This document shows, in pieces, positions 23,100-34,001 of a DNA stretch of 64,000 nucleotides. This stretch comes from Hydractinia symbiolongicarpus (lineage: Eukaryota > Cnidaria > Hydrozoa > Anthoathecata > Hydractiniidae): NCBI RefSeq assembly GCF_029227915.1, contig NC_079887.1, positions 23,433,650 through 23,497,649 of the forward strand, read 5' to 3'. How positions within the stretch are numbered: the first letter of the stretch is position 1; the number at the start of each line of letters is the position of its first letter. The notes under the pieces are model-generated. The model searched no databases, had not been told where the DNA came from, and saw nothing but the letters and a program-made list of their open reading frames with translations. Both the position numbers and the translations under genes were made by a program.

Positions 23100-24478
23100 A
23101 AAGTCCACTTTGTACACCAAAGAAGAGCACAAAGGAGAATATTTCGACTTCAAAATAGCTAGCTATAGCTATATATATGCTAATCAAGCATCTATAGCCA
23201 GTTAACTAGCTACTCTTTCATTTTCCTTTGTTATACACCAACATCCCTTTTTACACACACATTATGTTTTCATACCTGTGGGTGTCTCTGTAACACAACT
23301 TTCTCCTTTATGTCTAGTTTTTTTAAGAAATTCTTCTATTCCTTGCGCTAGTATGTACGTAAATGCTCTTTTACTAAATAAACTGGCCAAATGACATCAT
23401 TTTTCTTGTAAAGAAAAACCCCTAATTTGGAACATCTTTTGACTATGTTTGGAAAAAGTCTACCATTTTTAAAAACATGCGTTTAACATGGATTACGTAA
23501 CATAACGGTCCGTTTCCCGACCCAGTTCCCTGTGGGGTGCAAAATGTGGCGTGCGTCATATTATATGCACACAACAAATATTTCAACATAGGTGATCTCA
23601 TCTTCCCAAAGGTATTCTCTACTGATTTATCTTGAAAAAACAATACTAAAATATCCTGAAAAGCGATACAAGAAAAACTTGCTAGACTTTCATCTGACGT
23701 CCTGTGGATTTAGAAGTCAACATCAGGAAAAGTAAGCCATGCTCTTTGGATCAAAATCATTGAAAAAGTGCTCGTGCTCAATGACTAGGAGATAGAAATA
23801 ACTTATCAATTTATCTGCCTGTGGCATCCTGTTCGTTATCCTGTTCGTTGATGACTAAGCAAACGAATTTGAACGCAATCGAACCCGTAAGGACGGAGCA
23901 CTTTCTAGATGCGGAAAAGATATAGAAAAACAACAACTTTAAATTTAGCAGCTTTTAGTGTCAGACAACACATGGACAACGGAACAAAATTTAGAAAAAT
24001 AATGGGATTCACAACCTTCAAGATTTCTGAAATTAGGGACATCGAATCAAACTTCTCTGTATTCAACAAAAAATTCGTATAAACAATGATTTTTAAATTT
24101 TCAGATTTATGCTTTTTTCTGTGCGTTTTCTCCACGCGAAAATCAAGGGAATTTAAGTAATTTATCCCAGAATTAAATCATGCAGCGGTTTCATAGATGA
24201 TCGCTTTAAGCACGAGGTATTAAACCCCAGGGACGAGGATGGGTTGCTAGGTACAGGGTTACCCAAACCCCGCTTTTACGACAAATTAAGGTTAAGACAA
24301 ATTTTTTACAAAAATGAAAATACTAATAAAAAACCATTTACAAAATCATATTCTTATATTTTTCAAAATTCAACTATTTTACAGAATATTCTCAAGCACT
24401 GAATTCTAGTTAAAGAAGCCATTTTAGGCAACCATAATAACCAGCATGCAACACCGGATCTTCATATAACAACACCAG
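23100..24478. other. No gene supported
   Basis: Includes short open frames (23443-23643 and 23905-24135, minus) without splice or motif support. It forms the 3' flank of the gene ending at 24480. Confidence 0.4.
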
Positions 24479-24479
24479 T

Positions 24480-26918
24480 CTACAGGATTAAGTTAGCATC
24501 CGTTAATTTTTTAAGTTTTCCATTGACTCGATTATCCAAACTCCACGCTCCATCAAAATTAGAAGGCGCGCCCTGGGTTGGTTTGTAATTTCCACGTGGT
24601 TGGTAAAAAACTTCTTCGCTGAAGGATTGGTGAGCGAGCACAGACGTTAAGTTCGTTCTAAAAAAAAGAAACGAACAGTAAGGCAAAGAAAATGGTCACA
24701 AAAATTATTAAAATTTAAGGGCGTCCCAGTTTTAAACCAAATAAAAGACGACCTTAACATAACCGGAGTTTCAAGAGCTAAAACTTCACAACAAAATTAA
24801 TTAACTACACATATTATACGCATGCTATCTCACCCCTATGGTTCATGTTGCTTCGTTTACAAGCTTGCTTTAAGCAGATTATTTTTAGCTGCAGGATCTC
24901 CACTCAGTATCAACACCTTACATTCTTTTTACTAAAATTCCTAATTCCCTGTTTTTTCCAACTATTTTGGGCTAGTACAGACATTTTATCGGAGTTTTGG
25001 GTTATTCTCAAGTATGTAAATTAGATAACAGGCTGACTGTAAGAAGAAAAAAAGCTAATTCTTGAAAAACAAGTTGAAAATCCAATCGTGGTCAATATTG
25101 AAAAAAAATGAAAAATAGTTTCGATTGACCATTTAAATCTTAAAATTCTCTCATTCCGGCATGTTAATGCTAATGCTCCATTCTCGTTCCCAGGGGCTCT
25201 TGCCTCTTCAAGTATAGAGGCCAGAAGGCGAAGATCATTCACTAGGTAATATCATTCGAGAAAAACCATATTTTTTTTGTATGGACAATTTAGCTCCAGG
25301 GCAACTTAACCCATCCTGGAAAGTCGCGGATCCTGTTAAGCGAAACAAAATTTGTCGTCACATTTCCATTTCCTTAGTAGTTAGTGTAGTTGTGAAAAGT
25401 TATTGGTGTTCTTCACAAGTTTTTCTTCTATTAATTTTCTCACGTTACGATCACGTGTTTAAGTCGTTATAAAAATACAGCCAACTAAATAAACGGTCGC
25501 ACGAACGTTATTGTTGGTGCTCATCCAATCGAGAACTGACGCGAGAACTAATTTTTGCGGGAAATGTTTCTAAATTTTTCAAAAAAAAAATTTAAATTTT
25601 CGCAACGTTAGCAAGTCCTCGTACTTCGCGGGAAATAAACTTTTTACTCAATTTGCGAATCACGCGATATGTAATTTCTTCAGGAAAATGGTATATATTG
25701 GAGTATTCTTTGTGTAAAAACATGCATACATATATAATACACCTTTCCCGAGACCATAAGTCATACTTTTTTTATACTCGTAAAATATGAATACCATATT
25801 TGAATTCAGCATAGTTTGTTTAATTTATGTGTAAAAGTTTAACTTGATACGCCAACAGAAAGTGCTTTTTCGAGGAGATATATATCACAGTTAAAGTCTT
25901 CTTAAAGCTCAAGTTACCATGTTCCGCCTCGTTTTCAAAAAGAGGTTGGACATGCCACAAATCTTCAAATTAGAAAAGCAGGTTGTTTACTTGCTGCATT
26001 GTTTCGAAATTTTCTTTGTTTATGACATTTTTAATAAGGAATTCAAATCTGTTGTCCGTTTTTCATAAAACTCAACAGAAAAAGTTGCGGCACATCAAAA
26101 GAATAAGTCTCGGTAAAGGTGTATTAAAAATGTAAAAATGATTAAAAAGTTGTTTCTTCGTAGTTATAGACTCACAAATTATTAACTTTTGCTGAAATCT
26201 CAGCCTCAGTCGGAAACAATTAAATATTGAACGATATAATGTTCATTTTAACACGGTCTAATGATTTCATGCGGCGTATTAATTATTATATCACAAGCTG
26301 TAAATATCATTTTTGACAGATGTAAAGAAAATACATTGTTAATTACACTGAAAGGTTTCATCATAGTAATTTTGTATATTTTAGCAACATGCAAAAATAA
26401 TTACAATTTTACATTTTCCGGAGAGCATTTTTTCTTCACAAGGTTAAAATTAAACACGTTCCGATTTTCTGCTGGAACTTACTAGGTAGAAATATAAAAA
26501 TCTTTTTTTCCTGATTTTTTCAGGTCGAAAAGTCTTGTGTGACTTGGCTAAGATCAATTTTCTTTTCTAATCTTTTAATTCTTGTGACTTGGTTTTTTAG
26601 CCAATAAGAAAAGAAACACTGCGGTCAAACAATCTAAAAAGATGTTTTAATTAAAGCCACATAATAAATTCGAGTAAGTGCTCTGTTTCTCCACCAATGT
26701 GATGTCGCCCTGGATCGATAAATCGGCGGGAGGTTTCACCAATTAATCGATATGTTTAAAATCATTCATGTCGGTATATATAAAATATATATAAAAAGTC
26801 TGTTCTTACTTAAGTGTGACGTCGGTCATTGTAGCAGAATTCTCAAACTGTTGATGTATCGTGTTAATAGCTTCAACAAGTGTCCGGTCTTGCACGCTTA
26901 CAACATCTGCGATGTTAC
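24480..26918 (-). CDS. Unrecognised gene, last two exons
   Basis: Exon 26810-26918 (AG before, GTAAGA after) joins exon 24480-24661 in frame (AA|A, giving VTLKTNLTS) and ends in TAG at 24480. The 97-residue product part reads NIADVVSVQDRTLVEAINTI, then FENSATMTDVTLK, HQSFSEEVFYQPRGNYKP, TQGAPSNFDGAWSLDN and KKLTDANLIL at the C-terminus. The upstream exon must end with one base (G) of a codon and was not found. The sequence is well-behaved for coding but I cannot assign it to a family. The intron is 2.15 kb. Confidence 0.55.
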
Positions 26919-28215
26919 CTAAACAGAAAGTAACTTGGACTAATACGAAGTAGCCACTGCGTTGTATTAAAATTTTACCGAATTCATCTAAGTTTTGTTC
27001 CGACAGGGGCGAGCAATTTAAGTTGCAAGCTATCTCAATATACGTTAAATGGCCGACAACCCATTCTGGGTTTCAAGTGATTGGCGACTAAACACAGAAT
27101 TGTACTTTTACAATGAAAGAATGCACCATTTTGTAAACCCGTCATGGTTTAATTTGTTGACAACTCGCGCGCGAGTGAAGCGCAAGTAGGGGACGTGTAC
27201 AGCCTATGTAGCCTCATACATCATAGGGTTAAACCATAAAAAATTATGTTTACCTACAAAGAGAGGACGAAAGGCAATTTACTCGCCGTTCATTTTTTCC
27301 CTGTGAAAATATGGGAAGGAGGAGAGCGAAATCTACCTCACATTAAAAGAGTGGAGGTCTTTAAAAAATCACAACATTGGACTTCAAAGATTACCTATTA
27401 AAACCTTCTTAAAACGTCATCTCGCAAATCTCAAATATCAGACATGTTGTAACATTTATACAGGTAGGTTGTGGAAGGCGTTACTTAGTTTTCTTAACTA
27501 ACATCCCTGGGCAGAAGGGAGGAGGGTGGAGTGGCGTTAAGAGGTCTTGGGTTCGAAAGTCTTTACAATCGAGATTGACTTTATGTATTTTTACACCAAG
27601 TTTAATTTTGTGTCACCAGATAATCATCTTAGAATTCGAAATTTACTTGATTCTTTAAATTTTTTTCCATGATACATTCAAGAATTAAAAATACTTTTAA
27701 AAAGTCGATAGCGCGTTTGACCCACTTCTTGAAACATATGTATCAAATGCGCATTTCTATTACAATTTTGAGGCAGATTTTTAGTTTTAAACGACCACCA
27801 CAGTTGAACAAACCCTTGTTTGACCTTAAGTACATACTGCTATATTTCTAGACAGCTTCTGCACATTCTAATTTTGGTTACAATTTTAAGCCTAAAAATG
27901 TTCATGTTTTTTGATCTAACAAATTTATACCTTTGGTTTAAATTTTGGTCGCCAGATCGCACATTTTGTTGGAGTCCAGTTTAATTTTAATGTAAAAATA
28001 GCACAGGAATTCGCCGATAAAAAGGGAGACAGTTCTTTGATTCATTTTAAATTCTACTAATTACAGGTTAGTAGAAGGTCAACGACAGTTATGCATATCA
28101 ACATTACGCAGACATTTAGATATTGACAGATAGCTAAACTGATTTCCGAGCCATTGCTCAGCGCAGAAGGAAAATTTCCTCGACATTGATTTATTGCTTT
28201 ACTGATCTACAACAG
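26919..28215. other. No gene supported
   Basis: The 5' exon or exons of the 24480-26918 gene may lie here but could not be placed. The patch 27460-27560 has a B-box-like GGTTCGAAAGTC and could be a worn SINE. Confidence 0.35.
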
Positions 28216-28216
28216 G

Positions 28217-28434
28217 AAATACTTGACTTATTAAGACTAAACTGCTTGACTTATCGAGTCTGAACTGCTTGACTTATCAATTCTAAATTGCTTGAATTAT
28301 CAAATTTAAACTGCTTGACTTATCGAGTCTCAACTGATTGACTTATCGAGTCTAAATTTATCGACTTATCGAGTTTAAACCGCTTGAATTATCGAGTCTA
28401 AACTGATTGACTTATCGAGTTTAAACTGACAAAC
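28217..28434. repeat. 23-bp minisatellite
   Basis: About nine copies of a 23-bp unit (CTGCTTGACTTATCGAGTCT plus AAA), with point differences between copies. It lies about 230 bases beyond the 3' end of the GPCR coding region. Confidence 0.9.
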
Positions 28435-28666
28435 CATAAAGAAGAACATAAATCAACTAGTTTTGTTTCATGACAATTACTTTCAATCCTACACATGTCT
28501 CGATCTCCCACGAGTGATTTAAAGAAGCATGGCAAGAAAAGCAAACATAAAAAATATGTAAATTCTTTGTTTACAAAAAACTAAAATCACCAACTAAAGT
28601 TAAACTAAGGCGAAACATTCACATAAAAGGTTTTTATAAAAGTCCTTGTGGAGGAGGGTGAAAATA

Positions 28667-29674
28667 TCAAGTTGAATTAAAAGCGAAGACGACTTTCTGA
28701 ATCTCCAGAGAGCTCTTCTTGTCCACGACCATAGCGTCTCTTCTCGCAAGCCTTGCGGGAGACATCGGTGTACGATCAAAACAAAATAAATGTTTGTATA
28801 ACTTCAACGTCCATCGACGAAGTTTACGGTTCCGATAAATAAACAAAACCCCGTTAATTCCACTGTTTACATACATCGGTAAAATCGACCATGCCTCTAA
28901 GTAGTATAAAGTCCTAATATTCCTAGTGTGTGTGGCCATGGTGTATGCCATGTATAAGTTAGCGAGTGTTGACGGCAGGTAACACACGATCAGTGACACC
29001 GACACAAGCAAACTTATGCGACAGAGTGTGTGATCGTACACCGGCCGAACAGAAATGTCGTGGAATGACTCCCTCGTCCGTTTCGCCGTGCTTCTAACAT
29101 GTTCGAGAATATGGTAATAAATCACGCATATTGAAATAAACACAAAAGCCTTCAGAACACCCAGTACCACCAGAGATATCCACTGGCCGGGATGTAGGTA
29201 GCTCCATATAAACGCCACGATAACCTCGCAGCATAACAGAGTTGATATCCCACGCGTTGTCGCGTATTGCACGTGTAAACGCTTCTTCAAAATCGCGTAA
29301 TAACGATCAACAGCGATAAGCCATACGGTAATTAAAGATAATATCGTTGGGAACACACGGAAAAAGTTCATCATGATTGCAAATAAACAGCCTGGTTTTA
29401 AGTTTAATGTTGGCCTTGCCAGTACTGCGACGACCAGCGGGACTGTTATTAAACCAATCATTAAGTCGGAAAGGATTAGAAACAAAAACAAACGGCTTGA
29501 TCTGACTTTCCATTGTCGGGTCTTTAACACACCAAGTAGAACAATGCTATTCGTAACCGAAATGAATCCAGCTGTGAGCGCGAATAAAATAGCCAGGACG
29601 CCATTTTGAAGATGGCTTCCCGACAGAGGTTGGATTAAACTTCCACATGTGTCGTTGTTTAGGTGAATCAGCAT
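28667..29674 (-). CDS. Intronless rhodopsin-like (class A) GPCR
   Basis: 335-residue single-exon receptor with seven hydrophobic segments, acting at the plasma membrane. Class A landmarks: N42 in TM1, LFLFLILSD with D70 in TM2, Cys96 at the start of TM3, WLIAVDRYYAIL with DRY at 123-125, CYLP at 231-234 in TM6 (in place of CWxP), and NSGINGVLF at 270-278 in TM7 (in place of NSxxNPxxY). Met1 lies before a short N-terminus with a glycosylation site NDT (7-9). The second extracellular loop (about 160-168) is very short and has no Cys, so the usual disulfide to Cys96 is not evident. The C-tail is basic and then Ser-rich. Intronless class A receptors in expanded, divergent clades are typical of cnidarians. 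Ligand unknown; peptide, amine and opsin assignments are all unsupported (TM7 lacks a retinal lysine in the usual place). Confidence 0.9.
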   Translation of the reverse strand: MLIHLNNDTCGSLIQPLSGSHLQNGVLAILFALTAGFISVTNSIVLLGVLKTRQWKVRSSRLFLFLILSDLMIGLITVPLVVAVLARPTLNLKPGCLFAIMMNFFRVFPTILSLITVWLIAVDRYYAILKKRLHVQYATTRGISTLLCCEVIVAFIWSYLHPGQWISLVVLGVLKAFVFISICVIYYHILEHVRSTAKRTRESFHDISVRPVYDHTLCRISLLVSVSLIVCYLPSTLANLYMAYTMATHTRNIRTLYYLEAWSILPMYVNSGINGVLFIYRNRKLRRWTLKLYKHLFCFDRTPMSPARLARRDAMVVDKKSSLEIQKVVFAFNST

Positions 29675-29699
29675 TTTTTATTTTCATATCATCAGTATT

Positions 29700-31880
29700 C
29701 TTGTTATTAAATTCTGTAATATAATTTTCAAGATGTTAATAGTTATAAAACACTTAGAGATACTTAAACAGGATTGAAGAATTACGAAAAAAAAGCTAAG
29801 AAAGAAAAAATCATCAACATATAAAATTAAAATTCATAACTAAAGAGTTTTTTATAAAGAGAAAAGTAATAATCATTAACCAATAAACACAGAAAAGAAA
29901 ATAGAATTGCACTCAACATGAAAACACATAAATAAAACATTCTACAAAGGTGAAAAGAACTGAATTGAAAATACGTTTGATCAGATAATTCGTTGACAAT
30001 TATAACAATAATAAAAAAAGATGCTATGAGATTCAACTTAGTTGACTTTGAGCGAAAGAGGAAATCCTGTTCTTTCCTGTATGCACGTAGGCACCTACAG
30101 AATATATGACCTCTCAACATATTATCAGTTTGTGCTTCCTCGAGAAGTAATTGGAATGAAATTTCATAACATTTAAGTTAATTAAATTACACAAAAATGA
30201 AATGAATGAAAAATATATTTTTTATGAAAAAATAAAAATTTATACGTAGATGTTAATTCCTATAACAATGTCGTGCCATTTAAACAAAAAATAAAACAAA
30301 AGAAGTCTTTGGCGCGTTAACAAATAAATTAGTACGAAACAGCTTTTAAAACCAAAATTTGTAAAATATATTTCCCTCTCGTCAAACATTTTTTTGCATA
30401 TAATAATTCTCATACAAACATCTCGTGTGGTTTGAAATTTCACAGAAAAAAATGCAGTCTCGAAACTACGTCAGCATGCATTTTTTTTGTGAAAACATAA
30501 TGAAGTATTGACATGAGAGCTCAGTGAAACGCTGTTCAATTAATCCGTGTCGAGACGATAACACCAAACTCTGAAAAAACATGATGATGTTGATGAAAAA
30601 AAGACGAAATTCAGCGCGGATATTTCACACGTTTTATTGAAAAACAATTAACAAAAAAAAAACGCAGATGAAATATATATAAAAAAACAGCCTTTCTAAT
30701 TCACGTCGGCACTCGGTAATTGTCGTCGCGAATACCGATGAGTTTACACGGCATGTAAATAAAATATCACATCGGCGGCACGACGTGAAAAAAAAACGAT
30801 CTTGATTTCAAATAAAGGCAAAAGCATTTAGTAGCTTTAATCAAATAAAAAAACGCTCCTTTTCTCGAGCTCGATTTTTATATACTTTCTACACTTCTTT
30901 TCTTCACTCGTAACTTCCTTTAAAGCCATTACTTAAACTCAATTCTCAGTTCGAAGATCAGATTTGTTTTCCAAGTCAAGTATTCTTCTCATAAGAAATC
31001 TTCTCTCATATTTAAAAGATTAAAATTATTTTTTACATACAAGCTTTCCAACTCACGCAACCATCAAAAAACTGAATGCAAATATTTTGTAGCGATTTAC
31101 GTATAATAACAAAATAAAAATTTGGATATGTTTACCAAACTGAGTATTCTTTTAGAGAGATACATATTCTCGAAACGAATGCTGAAAGTTTTCTTGAAAA
31201 ATTTCTAAGTTGTTCCTTAACTTTAAAATAAAGAAGAAAAAACCCCCAGCAAATGTGTTGCGATTCATACTATCTTTACTGCACGGAATACAAACTATTT
31301 TATATATCTTTACATAATATAAAAAAACCTCCCGCACATCACGACACAAAATATATTAAAATTGACATCATAAAACTTTCAAAATGTGTTTTATAATTTC
31401 AATTTCGAAACATAAAGTTACCATCTAATGACATACCAATGTGGTTTATATTTTAATGACGAGGTCAAATAGCTAACAACACGTTGTTGCAACGCACGCC
31501 AAAATGTTTTCACGTAATAACTCACTTTCGCGCCATTTTTAACTCGTGCACGATTTTATTGGGCTAGAATTGCATTATGGGATACTGCAGAGCTAAAGAA
31601 GTAATTAGAAAGAAACTAGTAAAGTAGGAATGGAAAGATATTAAATAATTATAATAATAATCGAATTCGAGTTTAGGAGAGGTAATACAGAAAACAAGCG
31701 TTTTTATAAGAATACGCTTTGTAAGAATAGATTTAAGCTTAAAATAAATAGGTTTACTGTTTACAATTTGACATTCTGATAAAAAAAGCGTGTAGTTGAT
31801 TTTCAGAATTAACAGTGGTTCGTCTAAAGATAATAACTTAACAGATTAAAAATAAATACCAGAACTTTTGAGCAAACACG
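29700..31880. other. No gene supported
   Basis: Very AT-rich. Open frames at 29827-30120 and 30240-30443 are low-complexity hydrophobic shadows of A/T runs. One small palindromic patch is noted at 30700-30789. Confidence 0.4.
30700..30789. repeat. Short palindromic patch, relatively GC-rich
   Basis: TTCACGTCG at the left is mirrored by CGACGTGAA at the right about 70 bases on. Inside are GTCGTCGCG and ATCGGCGGCACG. It is probably a small MITE relic related in style to 34631-34695. Confidence 0.4.
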
Positions 31881-31885
31881 TCAAT

Positions 31886-32060
31886 AAAAATGACGACAAT
31901 GAATACAAAAACAACAATGACGGCAATAAATACGACAGCAAACAACAACAACAATAACGACGACGGAAACAATAACGACGACGGAAACAATAAAAACGAC
32001 GACGGCAACAATAACAAGAAAGACGACAAAAACACTGACAACAAAAATAGCAACGATAGC

Positions 32061-32134
<74 letters not shown>

Positions 32135-32136
32135 GT
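31886..32136. repeat. Trinucleotide repeat tract ending in (CAA)n
   Basis: An interrupted AAC/ACG-rich tract (31886-32060, several AACGACGACGGAAACAAT-like units) passes into about 25 uninterrupted CAA units (32061-32134). Read as protein it gives poly-Asn/Asp then poly-Gln on the plus strand, or poly-Val/Leu on the minus strand, but there are no flanking splice sites or non-repetitive coding sequence. It is better read as a microsatellite. Confidence 0.85.
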
Positions 32137-32139
32137 AAC

Positions 32140-33234
32140 AGTAGAATCACAAACACACTTCTCCAAACAATAAGCTCTAACTGTTTTCACTTGAAACGAA
32201 ATTATGCGAGCAGTAAAAGATCAGAAGTATTAATTACCACGATTTTCTACTAATTAAAACGATTGAATGACAATAGATATCTAATTAGTATCACTCAGCA
32301 AAGACAATTACTTGATTCGATTAACCAGTTTTGTTAAATAAATAAAACATCGAGCAAAAATAGGTCTTTCATCCTAAAACATTTGTCATCTATTCGGACA
32401 AAACGATTTTTTTGTTAGATAAGGTTAAAAATGGCTCGAATTTATGATAAGAGTCCTAAGGGTGTCCTACATAAAATTCAATGAAAAAAAGTCCAAAGAC
32501 ATGTCAAAAAATTATTCACGAAGTCGATTCATCGTATAAACTCGACCTAAAAAAATTTCTGCTAAGCTGTGAAGATTCCTGCTGCATTTAAAAACCGATA
32601 AAATTACCATACAGGATATTAACAACAGGAGTTAAAATTGCGAAATATCACACAATTTAACTTCTTTAATTAGCAATAAATATTCTTGAATGTACTTTTA
32701 ACTAATCGCAGAGGATTGACAATAGTCTGTTTATTAAATCAGTTGCCGCAAGAAAGCGAATAGTCGTAAAACGTTTTAGGAAGTTGACAGTGGTTACACC
32801 TGACTTGTAAAGGCTGTTATGACAATAAAAAAGAATTGCCTATCGGCTGTCTGTTGGAAACACAAATGAATATACGTTCGCTATACTAAGTTCGCTATAC
32901 TATACTTCGCTATACGGACTTTCAAAAACCTAAACTTTCAAAACCGAAATAAGATGAAAAATCAATTGCAATAAAAATCTGTATAAAATATTGGACCTTT
33001 AAAATATAGTCTTCTGTGACATAATAACAATAGATAGCAATTTGCTAGGAATAGACAGCTGTCAAAGAGGGGCAGGCGCTAAGCACCATCATCACAGCAG
33101 ATTAAGGGGGTTCAGGAGTTATTGCACCGATGCGCGAGATACTCGCTACGCAATACATAACTTTTTTCAATGAACTAACTATATTGACAAACAACTTTCG
33201 CTAGCTTTTATTATTATTGAAATTATTTACCCCG
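32140..33234. other. No gene seen
   Basis: AT-rich sequence with a small duplication TTCGCTATACTA near 32877-32910. There are no long open frames. Confidence 0.4.
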
Positions 33235-33505
33235 GATAGCCTCTTTAGTTCTCATTGGTACTGCTATCGACGAGGGGGTCCTAGTGCATCGAAAGCTTCC
33301 ATTTTGAGCTACAAAAGTCGTGCAATTATAGGAATCGCTCAACTAGACAACCGCAACCAATATTAATCCTATTCCATGTTAGCGCTAAGCAGAATAATAG
33401 TTTAACACTTTTATAATCTATGGCATGACTTGACCAGGGTTTGAACAAAAGACCTCCCGCACTGGAAGCGAACGCTCTACCATAAGGGTACCAGTCGTCT
33501 GCGTC
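33235..33505 (-). mobile_element. tRNA-derived SINE, family A, copy 2
   Basis: Read on the minus strand: CTTATGGTAGAGCGTTCGCTTCC (A box), then GTGCGGGAGGTC..TTCAAACCCTGG (B box region), CTGCTTAGCGCTAACATG, GGTTGTCTAGTTGAGCG and TTTTGTAGCTCAAAATGG. It aligns from head to body with 424-700. Confidence 0.75.
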
Positions 33506-34001
33506 CTGCTACAGGTTTTTAATAATGGAATCAATCTGACCACATTTTATATGCCGTCGAATCGCAGCGCAAAGAATATAAGTGAGAACCACGCCCAAAG
33601 AGTGATCAAAACAACTGCTCAGCAAACGGGATTTCCACTATTCACCAGAAGAGCGAAGATTGAATTTCTCTGCAGTTTAGGAGGAATGGGCCTAGTTTGT
33701 AATGGCAAGATAAAAAGGGTGTATACAGACACGTAACACGGCAAACTCTGAAAAGATGTGTTTTTACTGTAGCTGACTTCGTGAAAAATAAAACGAGAAG
33801 AAACGTAGATGTCACTAATTGAGAGTTCAAAACAAAAACAAAATCCTCAAACTTACTCTCACACGTGTTTTGCAGTTTATTACGTTTCAAGTAACAAAAC
33901 GTTTCTTTTTGCTTCCCAACCTGATAAATAGATATTACAGAAGTGGAGCGAACACAAAATACAGTGCAAACATCTACGGACATTGAGATCGGAAGAAAGC
34001 C

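Noticed and set aside
25021-25242. Minus-strand frame with EARAPGNENGALALTCRNE
   Set aside because: Looks partly protein-like but has no splice sites or motif; it could be a repeat-derived frame, so it was not called.
24480-26918. PDX2 glutaminase partner of PDX1
   Set aside because: The gene end contains no class-I amidotransferase motifs (no GGES-like or Cys-His-Glu signature).
28200-28440. CRISPR-like array
   Set aside because: The 23-bp units follow each other directly without unique spacers; it is a minisatellite in a eukaryotic genome.
31846-32190. Minus-strand frames rich in Val, Leu and Cys
   Set aside because: They are translations of the CAA repeat tract on the opposite strand, with no non-repetitive coding sequence.
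33642-33983. 113-codon minus-strand frame as the last HPS4 exon
   Set aside because: No acceptor in suitable phase and no HPS4-like sequence; the exon ending at 34002 fits phase better.
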